The notes beneath the pieces are model-generated. The model ran no database searches. It was given only the letters and a program-made list of their open reading frames with translations, and was not told where the DNA came from. DNA of 44,159 nucleotides from Streptomyces niphimycinicus. Lineage in GTDB: Bacteria > Actinomycetota > Actinomycetes > Streptomycetales > Streptomycetaceae. A program made the translations under genes and the position numbers. The stretch spans positions 1-44,159 of the forward strand of contig NZ_JAHLEM010000051.1 in NCBI RefSeq assembly GCF_018883605.1, written 5' to 3'. Below, in pieces: positions 1 to 8,737 of the stretch (within the stretch, counting starts at the first letter, position 1; each line of letters begins with the position of its first letter).

Positions 1-49
1 GCCCGCGAGGCGCGCCCCGCGGGGTCGCCGGTCACACCACGCCGAGCGC

Positions 50-90
50 GTCCCTCCCGCCCCTTCGGCCGCTCGGGCGGGGGAGGAGCG
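50..90. terminator. Imperfect GC hairpin, possible terminator
   Basis: A C-rich run at about 53-62 pairs with a G-rich run at about 75-86 with one bulged base, giving a roughly 10-bp stem. No U-tract follows, which is usual in high-GC actinomycetes. It may end a gene lying left of the window. The following A/T-richer stretch (about 150-185) is a reasonable place for the promoter of the aminotransferase gene, but I see no clear -35/-10 pair. Confidence 0.35.
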
Positions 91-304
91 TCGCTGCTCA
101 TGTCGGCGCCACCGCCTTCCGCGCCCCGGGCCTGTGCAACGTAAGAGGAGGGTGATTAATCCCCATACATACAGATTCAATCAGGACGGCTGTCGGCGCG
201 CCGGAACACCTCTCCCCGGCGCGGCGGCCCCACCCCGCCCCCTGCCGCCCCGCACCCGTGCCTGCATAAGATCGCCCTGGTCACCCCTTCGCAAGGAGTC
301 GCTC

Positions 305-1531
305 GTGGCATACGACATCACCGCCATCCGCGCACAGTTCCCCGCACTGAAGGCCGGATCGGCCCACTTCGACGGCCCCGGGGGCACCCAGACCCCGCTC
401 CCCGTCATCGAGGCCATCACCGACGCGCTGGCCAACCCGCTGGCCAACCGAGGCCGGCTCACCGCGGGGGAGCGCAACTCCGAGGTCCTCGTCCAGTCGG
501 CCCGGCAGGCCATGGCCGATCTGCTCGGCGCCGACCCGGCCGGGGTCGTCTTCGGGCGCAGCGCCACCGCCCTCACCTACGACTTCTCCCGCACCCTCGC
601 CAAGACCTGGTCACCGGGGGACGAGGTCGTGGTGTCCCGGCTGGACCACGACTCCAACATCCGCCCCTGGATCCAGGCCGCCGAAGCCGCCGGGGCCACC
701 GTCCGCTGGGCCGACTTCGACCCCGCCACCGGCGAACTGACCCCCGACGACATCAGCGCCCAGCTCGGTGACCGCACCCGGCTGGTCGCGGTCACCGCCG
801 CCTCCAACCTGATCGGCACCCGCCCGGCCATCCCGGAGATCTCCCGGCGGGTGCACGCGGCCGGGGCGCTGCTCTACGTCGACGGCGTGCACTACACCGC
901 CCACGCCCATGTCGACATCCGGCAGCTCGGAGCGGACTTCTTCTGCTGCTCCCCCTACAAGTTCTTCGGCCCCCACCTCGGCGTCCTGGCGAGCCGGCCC
1001 GAACTCCTGGAGACCCTGACCCCGGACAAGCTGCTCCCCTCGACGAACGCCGTCCCCGAGCGCTTCGAATTCGGCACCCTGCCCTATGAATTCCTCGCCG
1101 GCACCCGCGCCGCCGTCGACTTCCTCGCCACCCTGGCCCCCGGCGCCGAAGGCAGCCGCAGGGAGCGGCTGGCCTCGTCGTTCACGGCCCTCGAACAGTA
1201 CGAGGCCACCCTCCGCCGGCGCATCGACGAGGGCCTGGCCGCCCTCGACCCGATCACCATCCACTCCCGGGCGGCGGACCGCACCCCGACCGTGCTGCTG
1301 ACCATCGACGGCCGGGACACCACCGACGCCTACCGCCACCTCGCGAGCCGCGGCGTCGACGCCCCCTCGGGCTCCTTCTACGCGGTGGAGGCATCCCGCA
1401 GGCTGGGACTGGGCGACACCGGCGGCCTGCGTATCGGCCTGGCCCCCTACAACAGCGCCGAGGACGTGGACCGCTTGCTGGCGGCGCTCTCGGACTTCCT
1501 GAGCAGGCCGGCCCGCCTCGCACGGACCTGA
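305..1531 (+). CDS. Class V aminotransferase, cysteine desulfurase-like (408 aa)
   Basis: PLP-dependent fold-type I enzyme of the cysteine desulfurase-like class V aminotransferase family (the VC1184-like branch rather than IscS/SufS proper). The early FDGPGGTQTP segment is typical of this branch. The PLP lysine is K219 in SPYKFFGPHLG, and the DGVHYTAH segment just before it holds the cofactor-contacting Asp and His. The GTG start at 305 is chosen because AAGGAG sits 6 nt upstream; the frame is open further upstream, but those residues are low-complexity and unlike the family. No Isc/Suf partner genes are adjacent, so the substrate is unknown and cysteine desulfuration is not implied. Confidence 0.85.
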   Translation: MAYDITAIRAQFPALKAGSAHFDGPGGTQTPLPVIEAITDALANPLANRGRLTAGERNSEVLVQSARQAMADLLGADPAGVVFGRSATALTYDFSRTLAKTWSPGDEVVVSRLDHDSNIRPWIQAAEAAGATVRWADFDPATGELTPDDISAQLGDRTRLVAVTAASNLIGTRPAIPEISRRVHAAGALLYVDGVHYTAHAHVDIRQLGADFFCCSPYKFFGPHLGVLASRPELLETLTPDKLLPSTNAVPERFEFGTLPYEFLAGTRAAVDFLATLAPGAEGSRRERLASSFTALEQYEATLRRRIDEGLAALDPITIHSRAADRTPTVLLTIDGRDTTDAYRHLASRGVDAPSGSFYAVEASRRLGLGDTGGLRIGLAPYNSAEDVDRLLAALSDFLSRPARLART

Positions 1532-1651
1532 GTCCTTCTGTAGGTGGTGGTCTTCGCCCGGATGTTCCCGTGGGGGCGGTATTGGGGCGGGGGCGGTGCG
1601 ACGGGCAGGCTCGTGGGTGCTGTGCCTGCGTCGTTTGGGGAGGGGTCTCCT

Positions 1652-2842
1652 GTGGCCGATGTGTTACCGCGTGGCGATCGGCTGCCGTCGTTGACGGGTC
1701 TTCGCTTTCTGCTGGCCGGGGTGGTGCTGGCGGGCCATGTGCTGACGCTGGGCAGATTCTTCGAGGACCAGGGCGTCTATGAGGCCGCCGATGCCTCGTC
1801 CATGGCCAGCGCGGCGGCGGTCTCCTCCTTCTTCCTCCTCAGTGGCTTTGTGCTGGCGTGGAACGCGTCCCCGGCCGACACCGCCCTCCGGTTCTGGCGC
1901 CGCCGACTGGTGAAGATCTTCCCCAACCATGTGGTGACCTGGGCCTTGATGGTGGGCCTGCTCATGGTGACGGGCACCGCCGCCCTGCTTCCGGTGCCGG
2001 ATCCGGGGTTGGGGCAGGCGGTCCGGAATCTGCTGTTGGTGCACGCCTGGGTGCCGGACATGGCCGATTTCAGCAGCGTCAATCCGGTCACCTGGTCCAT
2101 CTCCTGCGAGGCGTTCTTCTACCTCCTCTTCCCCCTGCTGATCCGGCCGGTGCACGCGCTCCCGGCACGGCTGCTCTGGCCGGTGATCGCCCTGGTGGCG
2201 GGGCTGGTGGTGACGATGCCGCTGGTGGCGATGGCCGTCACCGACGAGGCGGCCCCGGGGAGTTGGTCACCGCTCTCGACGGAGCGGTGGTGGCTGATCT
2301 ACTTCTTCCCGCCGGTACGGCTGCTGGAGTTCATCCTCGGAGTGGTGCTCGCCCGGGCGGTCCAGCTCGACCGCTGGCCTCCGCTGCGGCCGCACTGGCC
2401 GCTGCTCGCCCTGGCGGGAGTCTTCGCGGCACGGCCGCAGTTGCCGGAGGAGTACGTATGGGGAGCGGCCACCTGTCTGCCGATGGCCGCCCTGATCCCG
2501 GTCATCGCCACCCGCGATGTGCAGGGGCGCGGGAGCCGGCTGGGGCGCCGCGGCCTGGTGGTGCTGGGCGAGGCGTCGTTCGCGCTGTACATGGTCCACT
2601 TCCCGGTGCTGTACGCCATCCGGGTGCAACTGGACCAGCGGACCTTCGACACGGTGACCGCCACGGCGCTGTCCCTCGTGGTGTCGGGGCTGTGTGTGGC
2701 GGTGTCGCTGTTGCTGTGGCGCGGCGTCGAGATGCCGATGATGCGCCGCTTCGCCCGCCCCCGCGCCCGTTCCGCGCCGACCGCGCACCCCGCGCCCGGC
2801 GGCCGGAGCACACCCATGCCCCAGGAGGACCCCGCCCCATGA
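1652..2842 (+). CDS. Acyltransferase 3 family membrane protein (396 aa)
   Basis: Integral membrane O-acyltransferase of the acyltransferase_3 (OafA/YrhL-like) family. The opening LPSLTGLRFLLAG is the family signature, followed by about ten hydrophobic segments. The conserved internal motif SINPVTWSISCE-type (here SVNPVTWSISCEAFFYLLFPLL) and the late FALYMVHFPVLY segment are both present. Such proteins transfer acyl groups from the cytoplasm onto surface glycans, lipids or secondary metabolites; the acceptor cannot be read here. The GTG at 1652 is preferred over an upstream GTG at 1544 because a GGGGAGGGG ribosome site lies just before it and the longer N-terminus is Gly-rich and unlike the family. 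The C-terminal tail after about residue 370 is Pro/Arg-rich and cytosolic. Confidence 0.85.
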   Translation: MADVLPRGDRLPSLTGLRFLLAGVVLAGHVLTLGRFFEDQGVYEAADASSMASAAAVSSFFLLSGFVLAWNASPADTALRFWRRRLVKIFPNHVVTWALMVGLLMVTGTAALLPVPDPGLGQAVRNLLLVHAWVPDMADFSSVNPVTWSISCEAFFYLLFPLLIRPVHALPARLLWPVIALVAGLVVTMPLVAMAVTDEAAPGSWSPLSTERWWLIYFFPPVRLLEFILGVVLARAVQLDRWPPLRPHWPLLALAGVFAARPQLPEEYVWGAATCLPMAALIPVIATRDVQGRGSRLGRRGLVVLGEASFALYMVHFPVLYAIRVQLDQRTFDTVTATALSLVVSGLCVAVSLLLWRGVEMPMMRRFARPRARSAPTAHPAPGGRSTPMPQEDPAP

Positions 2843-2887
2843 CCGGGGGCGCGGTGCATACCCGAGCGTGGCGACGTACGGAACCGC

Positions 2888-3982
2888 TCAACGTGGAGTG
2901 ACGCGCACGCGGTGGCTTTCGCCGTCGGAGAGGAACGCCGCCAGTTCCCGCCCCTCCTCGGCGACGGCGGTGCGGTCGGCTTGGGACAGCCGGCCCAGCG
3001 GGGTGACGGCCACGGTGCCGGTGTCGACGCTCCAGGTCGCGGCGACTCTGCCGTCCACCAGCACCACCCGCTCCCCGGCGACCGAAAGACCCCGGTGAGC
3101 GTCGTCGATGATCCGGCCGCGGTCGTGGTACCCGAGGATCGCGTTGTCGAACGCGGGCAGGAACCGCACGGGGGCGGGTGTGTCGGGGTCCGGACGTGGC
3201 GCGCCGGGAAGGTCCAACAGCTCGTGGCCGCGTTCATCGCGGAAGCTGACCAGCTCCTCCCGTATCGCGGACACGGCGGCCGGGAGCCCGGCGAGGCCGC
3301 ACCAGGCACGCAGATCGGCTGAGGCCGCGGGGCCGAAGGCGGCCAGATAGCGCCGTACCAGCGCCTGGCCGACCGGGTCGGAGCCATCAGGGGAGGGCGG
3401 GTCCGGCTGTCGGCCCAGCCAGGAGGAGAGCAGGACGTTGCGCACCCCCGCCTTGGTGCGCCACAGCCCGCGGGGCGGCGTCTGCGCCACCGGGACGAGG
3501 GCGGCGATCAGCATTTCGCCCAGTGCCCGCGGTGACGGGGCGGGCCAGTGCGCGGCGAGCGCCCCGACCAGCTCGGCCATCGAGCGGGGCGCGCCGTCGG
3601 CCATCACCGCCCGGCCCGCGGCGCCGAGTTCGTCGAGGTCCATCCCCTCGAGCTCGCGGCGGTAGGTCCCGAGCACCCGCTGGCGCAGCATGGCCTCGTG
3701 GCGGGCCCGCCAGGCCAGGGTGTCATCGGCGGTGAGCAGGTGGACGGTGCGGCGCATGAGGTGGGTCCGCACCAGGCCGCGCCCGCTCAGCAGGTCGGAA
3801 AGGACCGCCGGGTCGAACGCGCGCAGCCGCGACCAGAGCCCGATGAACGGCTCCTGCGGCTCCTGCGCCTGCATGCCGCACAGGTGCGCGACGGCGTCGA
3901 GGACCGGTACGTCGGCGCGATCGAGCAGCAACTGGCGGGCGAGCGTGGCGCGGCCCAGCGCCCGGTTGCCGAGAACGGTCAT
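2888..3982 (-). CDS. AlkZ-like winged-helix DNA glycosylase family protein (364 aa)
   Basis: Member of the HTH_42 (winged helix DNA-binding) superfamily, which includes Streptomyces AlkZ and E. coli YcaQ (AlkX), glycosylases that unhook interstrand crosslinks and alkylated bases. The catalytic signature is visible: Q38-A-Q40 in LCGMQAQEPQ matches the Q-hydrophobic-Q motif of AlkZ-type enzymes. Length is normal for the family. The ATG at 3982 overlaps the stop of the upstream aldo/keto reductase gene by ATGA, so translation is probably coupled. It converges on the acyltransferase gene with a 45-bp gap. A repair or self-resistance role is inference; many family members are annotated only as winged-helix proteins. 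Confidence 0.8.
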   Translation of the reverse strand: MTVLGNRALGRATLARQLLLDRADVPVLDAVAHLCGMQAQEPQEPFIGLWSRLRAFDPAVLSDLLSGRGLVRTHLMRRTVHLLTADDTLAWRARHEAMLRQRVLGTYRRELEGMDLDELGAAGRAVMADGAPRSMAELVGALAAHWPAPSPRALGEMLIAALVPVAQTPPRGLWRTKAGVRNVLLSSWLGRQPDPPSPDGSDPVGQALVRRYLAAFGPAASADLRAWCGLAGLPAAVSAIREELVSFRDERGHELLDLPGAPRPDPDTPAPVRFLPAFDNAILGYHDRGRIIDDAHRGLSVAGERVVLVDGRVAATWSVDTGTVAVTPLGRLSQADRTAVAEEGRELAAFLSDGESHRVRVTPR

Positions 3983-5019
3983 CGCGTCACCGCGGCGCGC
4001 TCGCCGGCCGATCGCCGCCGCAGGGCCGCGCGTTCGAGGGCCGGTGGGGTGTAGGACACATCGAGCGGGCCGGTGTCGGTTCCCGGCGGCACGATCCGGT
4101 CGATTCGGTCGAGCACCTCGTCGTCGAGGGTGACCGCGGCCCCGGCCAGGAGATCCTCCAGGTGCTCCATGGTGCGCGGCCCGATGATGGCCGAGGTGAC
4201 GCCGGGGTGGGTGATGGCGAAGGCCATCGCCAGGTGGGTCAGCGACAGACCGGCCTCCTCGGCCAGCGGGATGAGCCGTTCGACGGCGTCGAGTTTGCGC
4301 TCGTCGGTCAGATGCCGGGGCACCCAGTTCATCCGCGCGTTCCGCACCGGGGGCCCGCCCTTGCGGTAGCGGCCGGTGAGCAGGCCCATCGCCAGCGGGC
4401 TCCACACCAGCGTGCCCATGCCGTACCGCCGGCAGACGGGCAGGATCTCGCGCTCGATGCCGCGGTTGAGGAGGGAGTACGTGGGCTGCTCGGTGCGGAA
4501 GCGGTGCAGTCCGCGCCGGTCGGCGACCCACTGCGCCTCGACGATCTCCGAGGCCGGGAGGTTGGAGGAGCCGATCGCGCGCACCTTGCCGCTGCGCACC
4601 AGGTCGGTCAGGGCGGAGAGCGTCTCCTCGATATCGGTCCGCGGATCGGGATGGTGAATCTGGTAGAGGTCGATGTGGTCGGTCCGCAGGCGGCGCAGCG
4701 AGTGCTCGACCTCGGCGATGATCCAGCGCCGGGAGCTGCCGCCACGGTTGGGACCCTCACCCATCGCGCCGTTGACCTTGGTGGCCAGCACGATGTCGTC
4801 GCGCCGGCCCTTCAGCGCCTTGCCCACGATCTCCTCGGACATCCCGTGGGGCCCGTACACATCGGCGGTGTCCACGAAGTTGATGCCCGAGTCCAGCGCC
4901 CGATGGATGATCCGGACACAGTCGTCGGGATCGGGGTTGCCCACCTGGCCGAACATCATCGTGCCCAGGCAGTAGGGGCTGACCTGAATACCGGTCCGCC
5001 CCAGCTCACGCGTCTTCAC
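3979..5019 (-). CDS. Aldo/keto reductase (346 aa)
   Basis: NADPH-dependent aldo/keto reductase with a TIM-barrel fold. The catalytic tetrad is readable: D50 and Y55 in FVDTADVYG, K81 in VLATKVNG and H122 in DLYQIHHPD. The C-terminal AIIGPRTMEHLEDLLAG segment is the usual cofactor phosphate-binding region. The start is GTG at 5019 with AAGGGAAA upstream. It is the first gene of a two-gene unit with the AlkZ-like gene (4-nt overlap). The natural substrate is unknown; it resembles the YghZ/IolS-like group of general carbonyl reductases. The glycosylase pairing is unusual and may reflect handling of reactive aldehydes or ketones, which is speculative. Confidence 0.9.
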   Translation of the reverse strand: MKTRELGRTGIQVSPYCLGTMMFGQVGNPDPDDCVRIIHRALDSGINFVDTADVYGPHGMSEEIVGKALKGRRDDIVLATKVNGAMGEGPNRGGSSRRWIIAEVEHSLRRLRTDHIDLYQIHHPDPRTDIEETLSALTDLVRSGKVRAIGSSNLPASEIVEAQWVADRRGLHRFRTEQPTYSLLNRGIEREILPVCRRYGMGTLVWSPLAMGLLTGRYRKGGPPVRNARMNWVPRHLTDERKLDAVERLIPLAEEAGLSLTHLAMAFAITHPGVTSAIIGPRTMEHLEDLLAGAAVTLDDEVLDRIDRIVPPGTDTGPLDVSYTPPALERAALRRRSAGERAAVTR

Positions 5020-5058
5020 GGTCGCGCCGTTTCCCTTCGGTTCCTTGGCTCTTGGGTT

Positions 5059-5100
5059 CCGGGACCGCGCCGGTGACGGCCGTCACCGGCGCGGTCCCGG
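5059..5100. terminator. 42-bp perfect palindrome, bidirectional-looking hairpin
   Basis: Two 21-nt arms (5059-5079 and 5080-5100) are exact reverse complements with no spacer. It begins 16 bp beyond the stop of the DinB-family gene, which reads leftwards, and ends 40 bp before the aldo/keto reductase start. The likely role is to terminate DinB transcription and insulate the next gene on the same strand. No U-tract is present, as usual in Streptomyces. Confidence 0.75.
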
Positions 5101-5116
5101 GGAGATCCGGCAGCGG

Positions 5117-5695
5117 TCAGCTCGACTTCTGCCCGTCGAGCGATTCGCGGATGATGTCCGCGTGCCCGGCGTGCTGGGCGGTCTCGGCGATGACATGCAT
5201 CAGCACCCGGCGCACGCTGTGCGCCGCCCCCGGCTCGTTCCAGGGCGCCTCCGGCAGCGGATGTGCCGCCGACAGATCGGGGACGGTGGTGATGATCTCC
5301 TCGCTCCGGGCGGCGACCTGCTCATAGCGCTGGAGAATCCCGGCCAGCGTCTCACCGGGCAGCATCTGGAAGTTGTTCTGGTTGTCGATCGCCCACTGCG
5401 GGATCTCCTGTGCCGTACCGGCCGCGAGGTCGGCCCAGGTGACACCGTCGGGCAGGTCGTAACGGAGCGCCGAGGGGCCTTCGAGCACGAAGCGCAGCCA
5501 GCCTTCCTCGATGGCCGCGACGTGCTTGATCAGCCCGCCCAGGCACAGTGCGCTGGCCGTCGGGCGCTCGCCGGCCTGCTCGTCGCCGAGCCCGCGCACC
5601 GTGGTGGTCAGGGCGGATCGTGCGGCGGCGAGCTCGGCGAGCAGATCGGCCCGCTCGCCGTCGAGCGTGGTGGAGGGTGTGGTGGTGGCGGTCAC
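5117..5695 (-). CDS. DinB family (DUF664-type) metal-binding protein (192 aa)
   Basis: Four-helix-bundle DinB/DUF664 protein. The metal-binding histidine triad is visible: H58 in GGLIKHVAAIEEGW, then H175 and H178 in AETAQHAGHADIIRE. In actinobacteria such proteins are candidate mycothiol- or thiol-dependent transferases, but most are uncharacterised. The start is GTG at 5695 with AGAAGGA about 10 nt upstream. The gene is divergent from the WYL regulator at 5795; their 99-bp intergenic region carries an inverted repeat, so it is probably that regulator's target. A strong hairpin follows its stop. Confidence 0.85.
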   Translation of the reverse strand: MTATTTPSTTLDGERADLLAELAAARSALTTTVRGLGDEQAGERPTASALCLGGLIKHVAAIEEGWLRFVLEGPSALRYDLPDGVTWADLAAGTAQEIPQWAIDNQNNFQMLPGETLAGILQRYEQVAARSEEIITTVPDLSAAHPLPEAPWNEPGAAHSVRRVLMHVIAETAQHAGHADIIRESLDGQKSS

Positions 5696-5721
5696 GGTGA
5701 TGGGGTCCTTCTGTCGTTCTC

Positions 5722-5740
5722 GTTGTCTGACAGAGACAAC
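5722..5740. promoter_or_regulatory. Inverted-repeat operator between the dinB-like gene and the WYL regulator
   Basis: Arms gttgtct (5722-5728) and agacaac (5734-5740) are exact reverse complements separated by 5 bp. The site is central in the divergent intergenic region, 27 bp from the DinB-like start and 55 bp from the regulator start. It is the only strong dyad there. Size and placement suit a dimeric repressor acting on both promoters. Confidence 0.6.
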
Positions 5741-5794
5741 AGTCGCAGGGGTGGAGGACAGGTTGTGGCCGCTTCTCGGGGGAGAATGGATGTC

Positions 5795-6841
5795 ATGCCG
5801 AAGACATCAGCGCGACTGCTGTCACTGCTCTCCCTGCTCCAGGCACGCCGGGACTGGCCGGGGCAGTTGCTGGCCGAGCGGCTGGAGGTCAGCCCGCGCA
5901 CCGTGCGCCGCGATGTCGACCGCTTGCGCGAGCTGGGCTATCCCATCGCGGCCATCAAGGGCCCCGACGGGGGCTACCGGCTCGGCGCCGGTACGGAACT
6001 GCCGCCGCTGCTGTTCGACGACGACCAGGCCGTGGCCCTGACCGTGGCCCTTCAGACCGCCGCCGTCACCGGGGCGGGAATCGAGGAGGCGGCGGTGCGG
6101 GCGCTGAGCACCGTCCGGCAGGTCATGCCCGCACGGCTGCGCCATCGCGTCGACGCCCTCCAGGTCACCGCCGTGGACGGCGCGGGGACCCGGCCGTATC
6201 CGCGGGTCGCCCCGGACGTTCTCCTGACCCTCAGCGCGGCCGTCCGCGCCCGTGAAGTACTGCGCTTCGACTACGTCCCCGTCTCGCCACCGGGAACCGC
6301 CGCCCAGGCCGACCCCGCCACGACCGCGCCGCGCCGGGTGCAGCCGCACCACCTCGTCACCCGGGGCGGGCGCTGGTATCTCGTCGCCTGGGACCTCGAC
6401 CGCGACGACTGGCGCACCTTCCGCGTCGACCGGATCACCCCGCGCACCCCCACCGGGCCCCGCTTCACCCCGCGCGAGATGCCCGGAGGGGATGTGGCCG
6501 CCTTCGTCGCCGGCAGATTCCGGGGGGCCGACTTCCAGGGCCCCGACAGCACCGGCGGCTGGCGCTGCCACGGCGAGGTCATCCTCGACCTCCCCGCCTC
6601 CGTCGTGTCCACCTACACCCGGGACGGAGTCGTCGAAGAACTCGGCCCGGACCGCTGCCGGCTCGTCCTGGGCGCATGGTCATGGCCCGCACTGGCCGCC
6701 AGTATCGGCAGGTTCGACGCCGACATCGAGGTCATCGGGCCGACCGAACTCAAGGACGCCTTCGCCCACCTGGCCCGCCGCTACGCACGAGCCGCGGCCG
6801 ACCAACCCGCCGAGCCCACCACGCCACCACCGAGCCGATAG
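5795..6841 (+). CDS. YafY/DeoR-type regulator with WYL domain (348 aa)
   Basis: Transcription factor with an N-terminal winged helix (residues 4-60, LLSLLQARRDWPGQLLAERLEVSPRTVRRDVDRL) and a WYL ligand-sensing domain: GRWYLVAWDLDRDDWRTFRVDRI carries the WYL and the conserved arginines. A WCX-type extension follows, and the tail is Pro/Thr-rich. The ATG at 5795 is preferred over one at 5786 because GGGGGAGA is 10 nt upstream of the former and almost touches the latter. It is divergent from the DinB-like gene, a common actinobacterial pairing, and probably binds the dyad at 5722-5740. The ligand is unknown. Confidence 0.88.
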   Translation: MPKTSARLLSLLSLLQARRDWPGQLLAERLEVSPRTVRRDVDRLRELGYPIAAIKGPDGGYRLGAGTELPPLLFDDDQAVALTVALQTAAVTGAGIEEAAVRALSTVRQVMPARLRHRVDALQVTAVDGAGTRPYPRVAPDVLLTLSAAVRAREVLRFDYVPVSPPGTAAQADPATTAPRRVQPHHLVTRGGRWYLVAWDLDRDDWRTFRVDRITPRTPTGPRFTPREMPGGDVAAFVAGRFRGADFQGPDSTGGWRCHGEVILDLPASVVSTYTRDGVVEELGPDRCRLVLGAWSWPALAASIGRFDADIEVIGPTELKDAFAHLARRYARAAADQPAEPTTPPPSR

Positions 6842-6878
6842 GTGACCCGCGCCGCACATCGCGTCCAGGGGACTTGCC

Positions 6879-7634
6879 TCAGGGAGCGGCGTCGAGATCC
6901 ACCCCGAGGCTCTCGGCCGCGGTCCAGAACCCCTCGTCCGCGTCCTGAAGCCGGGACGCCGCATGCCTCAGATGGAGCAGCGCCGCGTCCCGCGCCGCCT
7001 CGGCGTCGCGGGCCTCGATGGCGGCCAGGATGGCGTGGTGCTCATGCCGGACCGCTTCGAGGAAGTCGCCGCGGCGCGCCTCGTTCGCCCGCGTGACACG
7101 GATTCCGCTGCGCAGCACCTCGCCGAGGTAACGCAGCGTCGAGAGCATCACCGGATTTCCGGTCGATTCGGCGATGGAGCGGTGGAAGGCGAGATCCTCG
7201 TCCACGCCGTCGCCCCCGGCCGCCACCGCCGCGTCGATGGCCTCCAGGGCCTGACGCATCCGGCCGAGGCTGTCCGGAGTGGCCCGGGTGGCCGCGAGGT
7301 ACGCCGCCTCGCCCTCGATGGGGCGGCGCACCTCCACGATCTGCCGCACCTTGGACTTGGTGTCCTCGGCGGTCTCGGCCTCCAGGTCGAGCGGCCGGGT
7401 GCGCCGCGGCATCACGAACACGCCGAGCCCCTGACGGGGTTCGACCAGGCCCGCGTTGCGGAGCCTGGAGACGGCCTCGCGTACGACGGTGCGGCTGACG
7501 CCGAGCTGCTTGACCAGCGCCACCTCGGTCGGGAGCTTGTCGCCCTCGGCCAGCCGCCCGGACTCGATCTCTTCCGAGAGTATCGCCGCGACCCGATCCG
7601 CGAGCCGCACGGGACCGCTCACCTTGGAGAACAT
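6879..7634 (-). CDS. FadR-type GntR regulator of the acid-sugar operon (251 aa)
   Basis: GntR family, FadR subfamily. An N-terminal winged helix (about residues 10-75, with GDKLPTEVALVKQLGVSRTVVREAVSRL) is followed by an all-helical FCD ligand domain that in this family usually binds a metal and a small carboxylate. It lies last in the ltnD-otnK-otnC-MFS-otnI-denD gene order, same strand, 83 bp after denD. FadR-type repressors sensing a sugar acid commonly accompany this pathway. Its probable operator is the dyad at 13896-13910 ahead of ltnD. The ATG at 7634 has no strong ribosome site. It converges on the WYL regulator gene. Confidence 0.88.
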   Translation of the reverse strand: MFSKVSGPVRLADRVAAILSEEIESGRLAEGDKLPTEVALVKQLGVSRTVVREAVSRLRNAGLVEPRQGLGVFVMPRRTRPLDLEAETAEDTKSKVRQIVEVRRPIEGEAAYLAATRATPDSLGRMRQALEAIDAAVAAGGDGVDEDLAFHRSIAESTGNPVMLSTLRYLGEVLRSGIRVTRANEARRGDFLEAVRHEHHAILAAIEARDAEAARDAALLHLRHAASRLQDADEGFWTAAESLGVDLDAAP

Positions 7635-7687
7635 GGTCTTCAGTTTATCGGCACCGTCCCGGCCGCCCCGGCCTGATCCAAACGGCA

Positions 7688-7739
7688 GGCGCTAAGGGTG
7701 GTGCGCACCGTCCGGCGCTAAGGGTGGTGCGCACCGTCC
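7688..7739. repeat. Tandem 26-bp duplication over the denD stop codon
   Basis: Positions 7688-7713 and 7714-7739 are identical 26-bp copies in direct tandem. Each contains the last codons of denD and a TAG; the copy nearer the gene supplies the working stop at 7718-7720. Because 26 is not a multiple of 3, the second copy is out of frame and untranslated. It looks like a recent slippage event without effect on the protein. Confidence 0.95.
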
Positions 7740-8737
7740 ACGACCGCGTCGGCGTGGTCGTCGAGGTAGGCGTGTACCACCGAGGCGAAGTCCGGGTCGG
7801 GTGCCAGCCCGAGCGCGGCGGCGCGTGCGTTGTCGAACGCGGCGGGCCACGAGCCCACGAGGGCCTCGACGCCGGGATCGGGTGCGATTGTCACCAGGTC
7901 GGCGACGGCGTCCCCGGCCACTTGCCGCAGCGTGCCCAGCATGTCGGCGACCGAGACCGTGAGCGCCGGAAGGTTGACCGGAACCCCGCCGTCGATCCGG
8001 CCGGGTCCGGCGCCGCGCTCGGCCTCCGCGATGCGCAGGATGCCCTCGACGGTGCGCCGTGGCGAGGCCAGGGCCACCTTCAGCTCGGGGCGGACCGGGC
8101 AGATCGCCGGGAGGCCGGCGAGGGGTTCGCGGATGATGCCGGACAGGAAGCCGGAGGCGGCCGCGTTCGGCTTGCCCGGCCGCACCGACACGGTCATCAG
8201 GCGGGCGACGCGCCCGTCGAGGAAGCCACGGCGGGTGTAGTCCGCGATGAGCTGCTCGCAGACGAGCTTCTGGATCCCGTAGCTCGACCGGGGGGTGGGC
8301 AGGGTCGACTCGCTGACGACGGGCGGCAGCGGCAGCGCGGGGTCGGAACCGTAGACGGCGACGCTGCTGGAGAACACCACCCGCGGCGTCGGCCCCCCGG
8401 CGGCCGACTGGGCCCGCGCGGCCTCGAGCAGCGCACGCGTCGTGTCCACATTGGCGCCCATGCCGAGGTCGAAGTCGGCCTCGCATTCGGCCGAGACCGC
8501 GGAGGCGAGATGGATCAGCACATCCACCGGCTCCGCGAACACCTCGTCGAGCCGGTCGACCAGGTCGCCCCGTACGACGTCCACGAGGGGGTCGGCGGCC
8601 GCCGAACCGGACGGCACGACGCGGTCGGCGAGCACCAGCCGGTCGATCGGCGCACCGCGGAACGTCCGTGTCGTGAGCAGTGCGGCGGCCACCCGCTGCC
8701 CCAGGAAGCCGAAGCCACCCGTGATGACGATCCTCAT
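7718..8737 (-). CDS. denD: D-erythronate dehydrogenase (339 aa)
   Basis: Extended short-chain dehydrogenase/NAD-dependent epimerase family. It has the Rossmann motif GGFGFLG near the N-terminus, the S...YxxxK active site (SSSVAVYG and SSYGIQK) and the late [19 protein letters not shown] segment seen in DenD-type enzymes. DenD oxidises D-erythronate to 2-oxo-tetronate, which feeds OtnI. The ATG at 8737 overlaps the otnI stop by ATGA, and GAGGAG lies upstream. The family assignment rests on motif plus operon context; substrate stereochemistry is not visible in the sequence. Confidence 0.85.
   Translation of the reverse strand: MRIVITGGFGFLGQRVAAALLTTRTFRGAPIDRLVLADRVVPSGSAAADPLVDVVRGDLVDRLDEVFAEPVDVLIHLASAVSAECEADFDLGMGANVDTTRALLEAARAQSAAGGPTPRVVFSSSVAVYGSDPALPLPPVVSESTLPTPRSSYGIQKLVCEQLIADYTRRGFLDGRVARLMTVSVRPGKPNAAASGFLSGIIREPLAGLPAICPVRPELKVALASPRRTVEGILRIAEAERGAGPGRIDGGVPVNLPALTVSVADMLGTLRQVAGDAVADLVTIAPDPGVEALVGSWPAAFDNARAAALGLAPDPDFASVVHAYLDDHADAVVDGAHHP

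Noticed and set aside
1544..1651. Upstream GTG extension of the acyltransferase gene
   Set aside because: The added residues are Gly-rich with no family match, and the strong ribosome site sits before GTG 1652.
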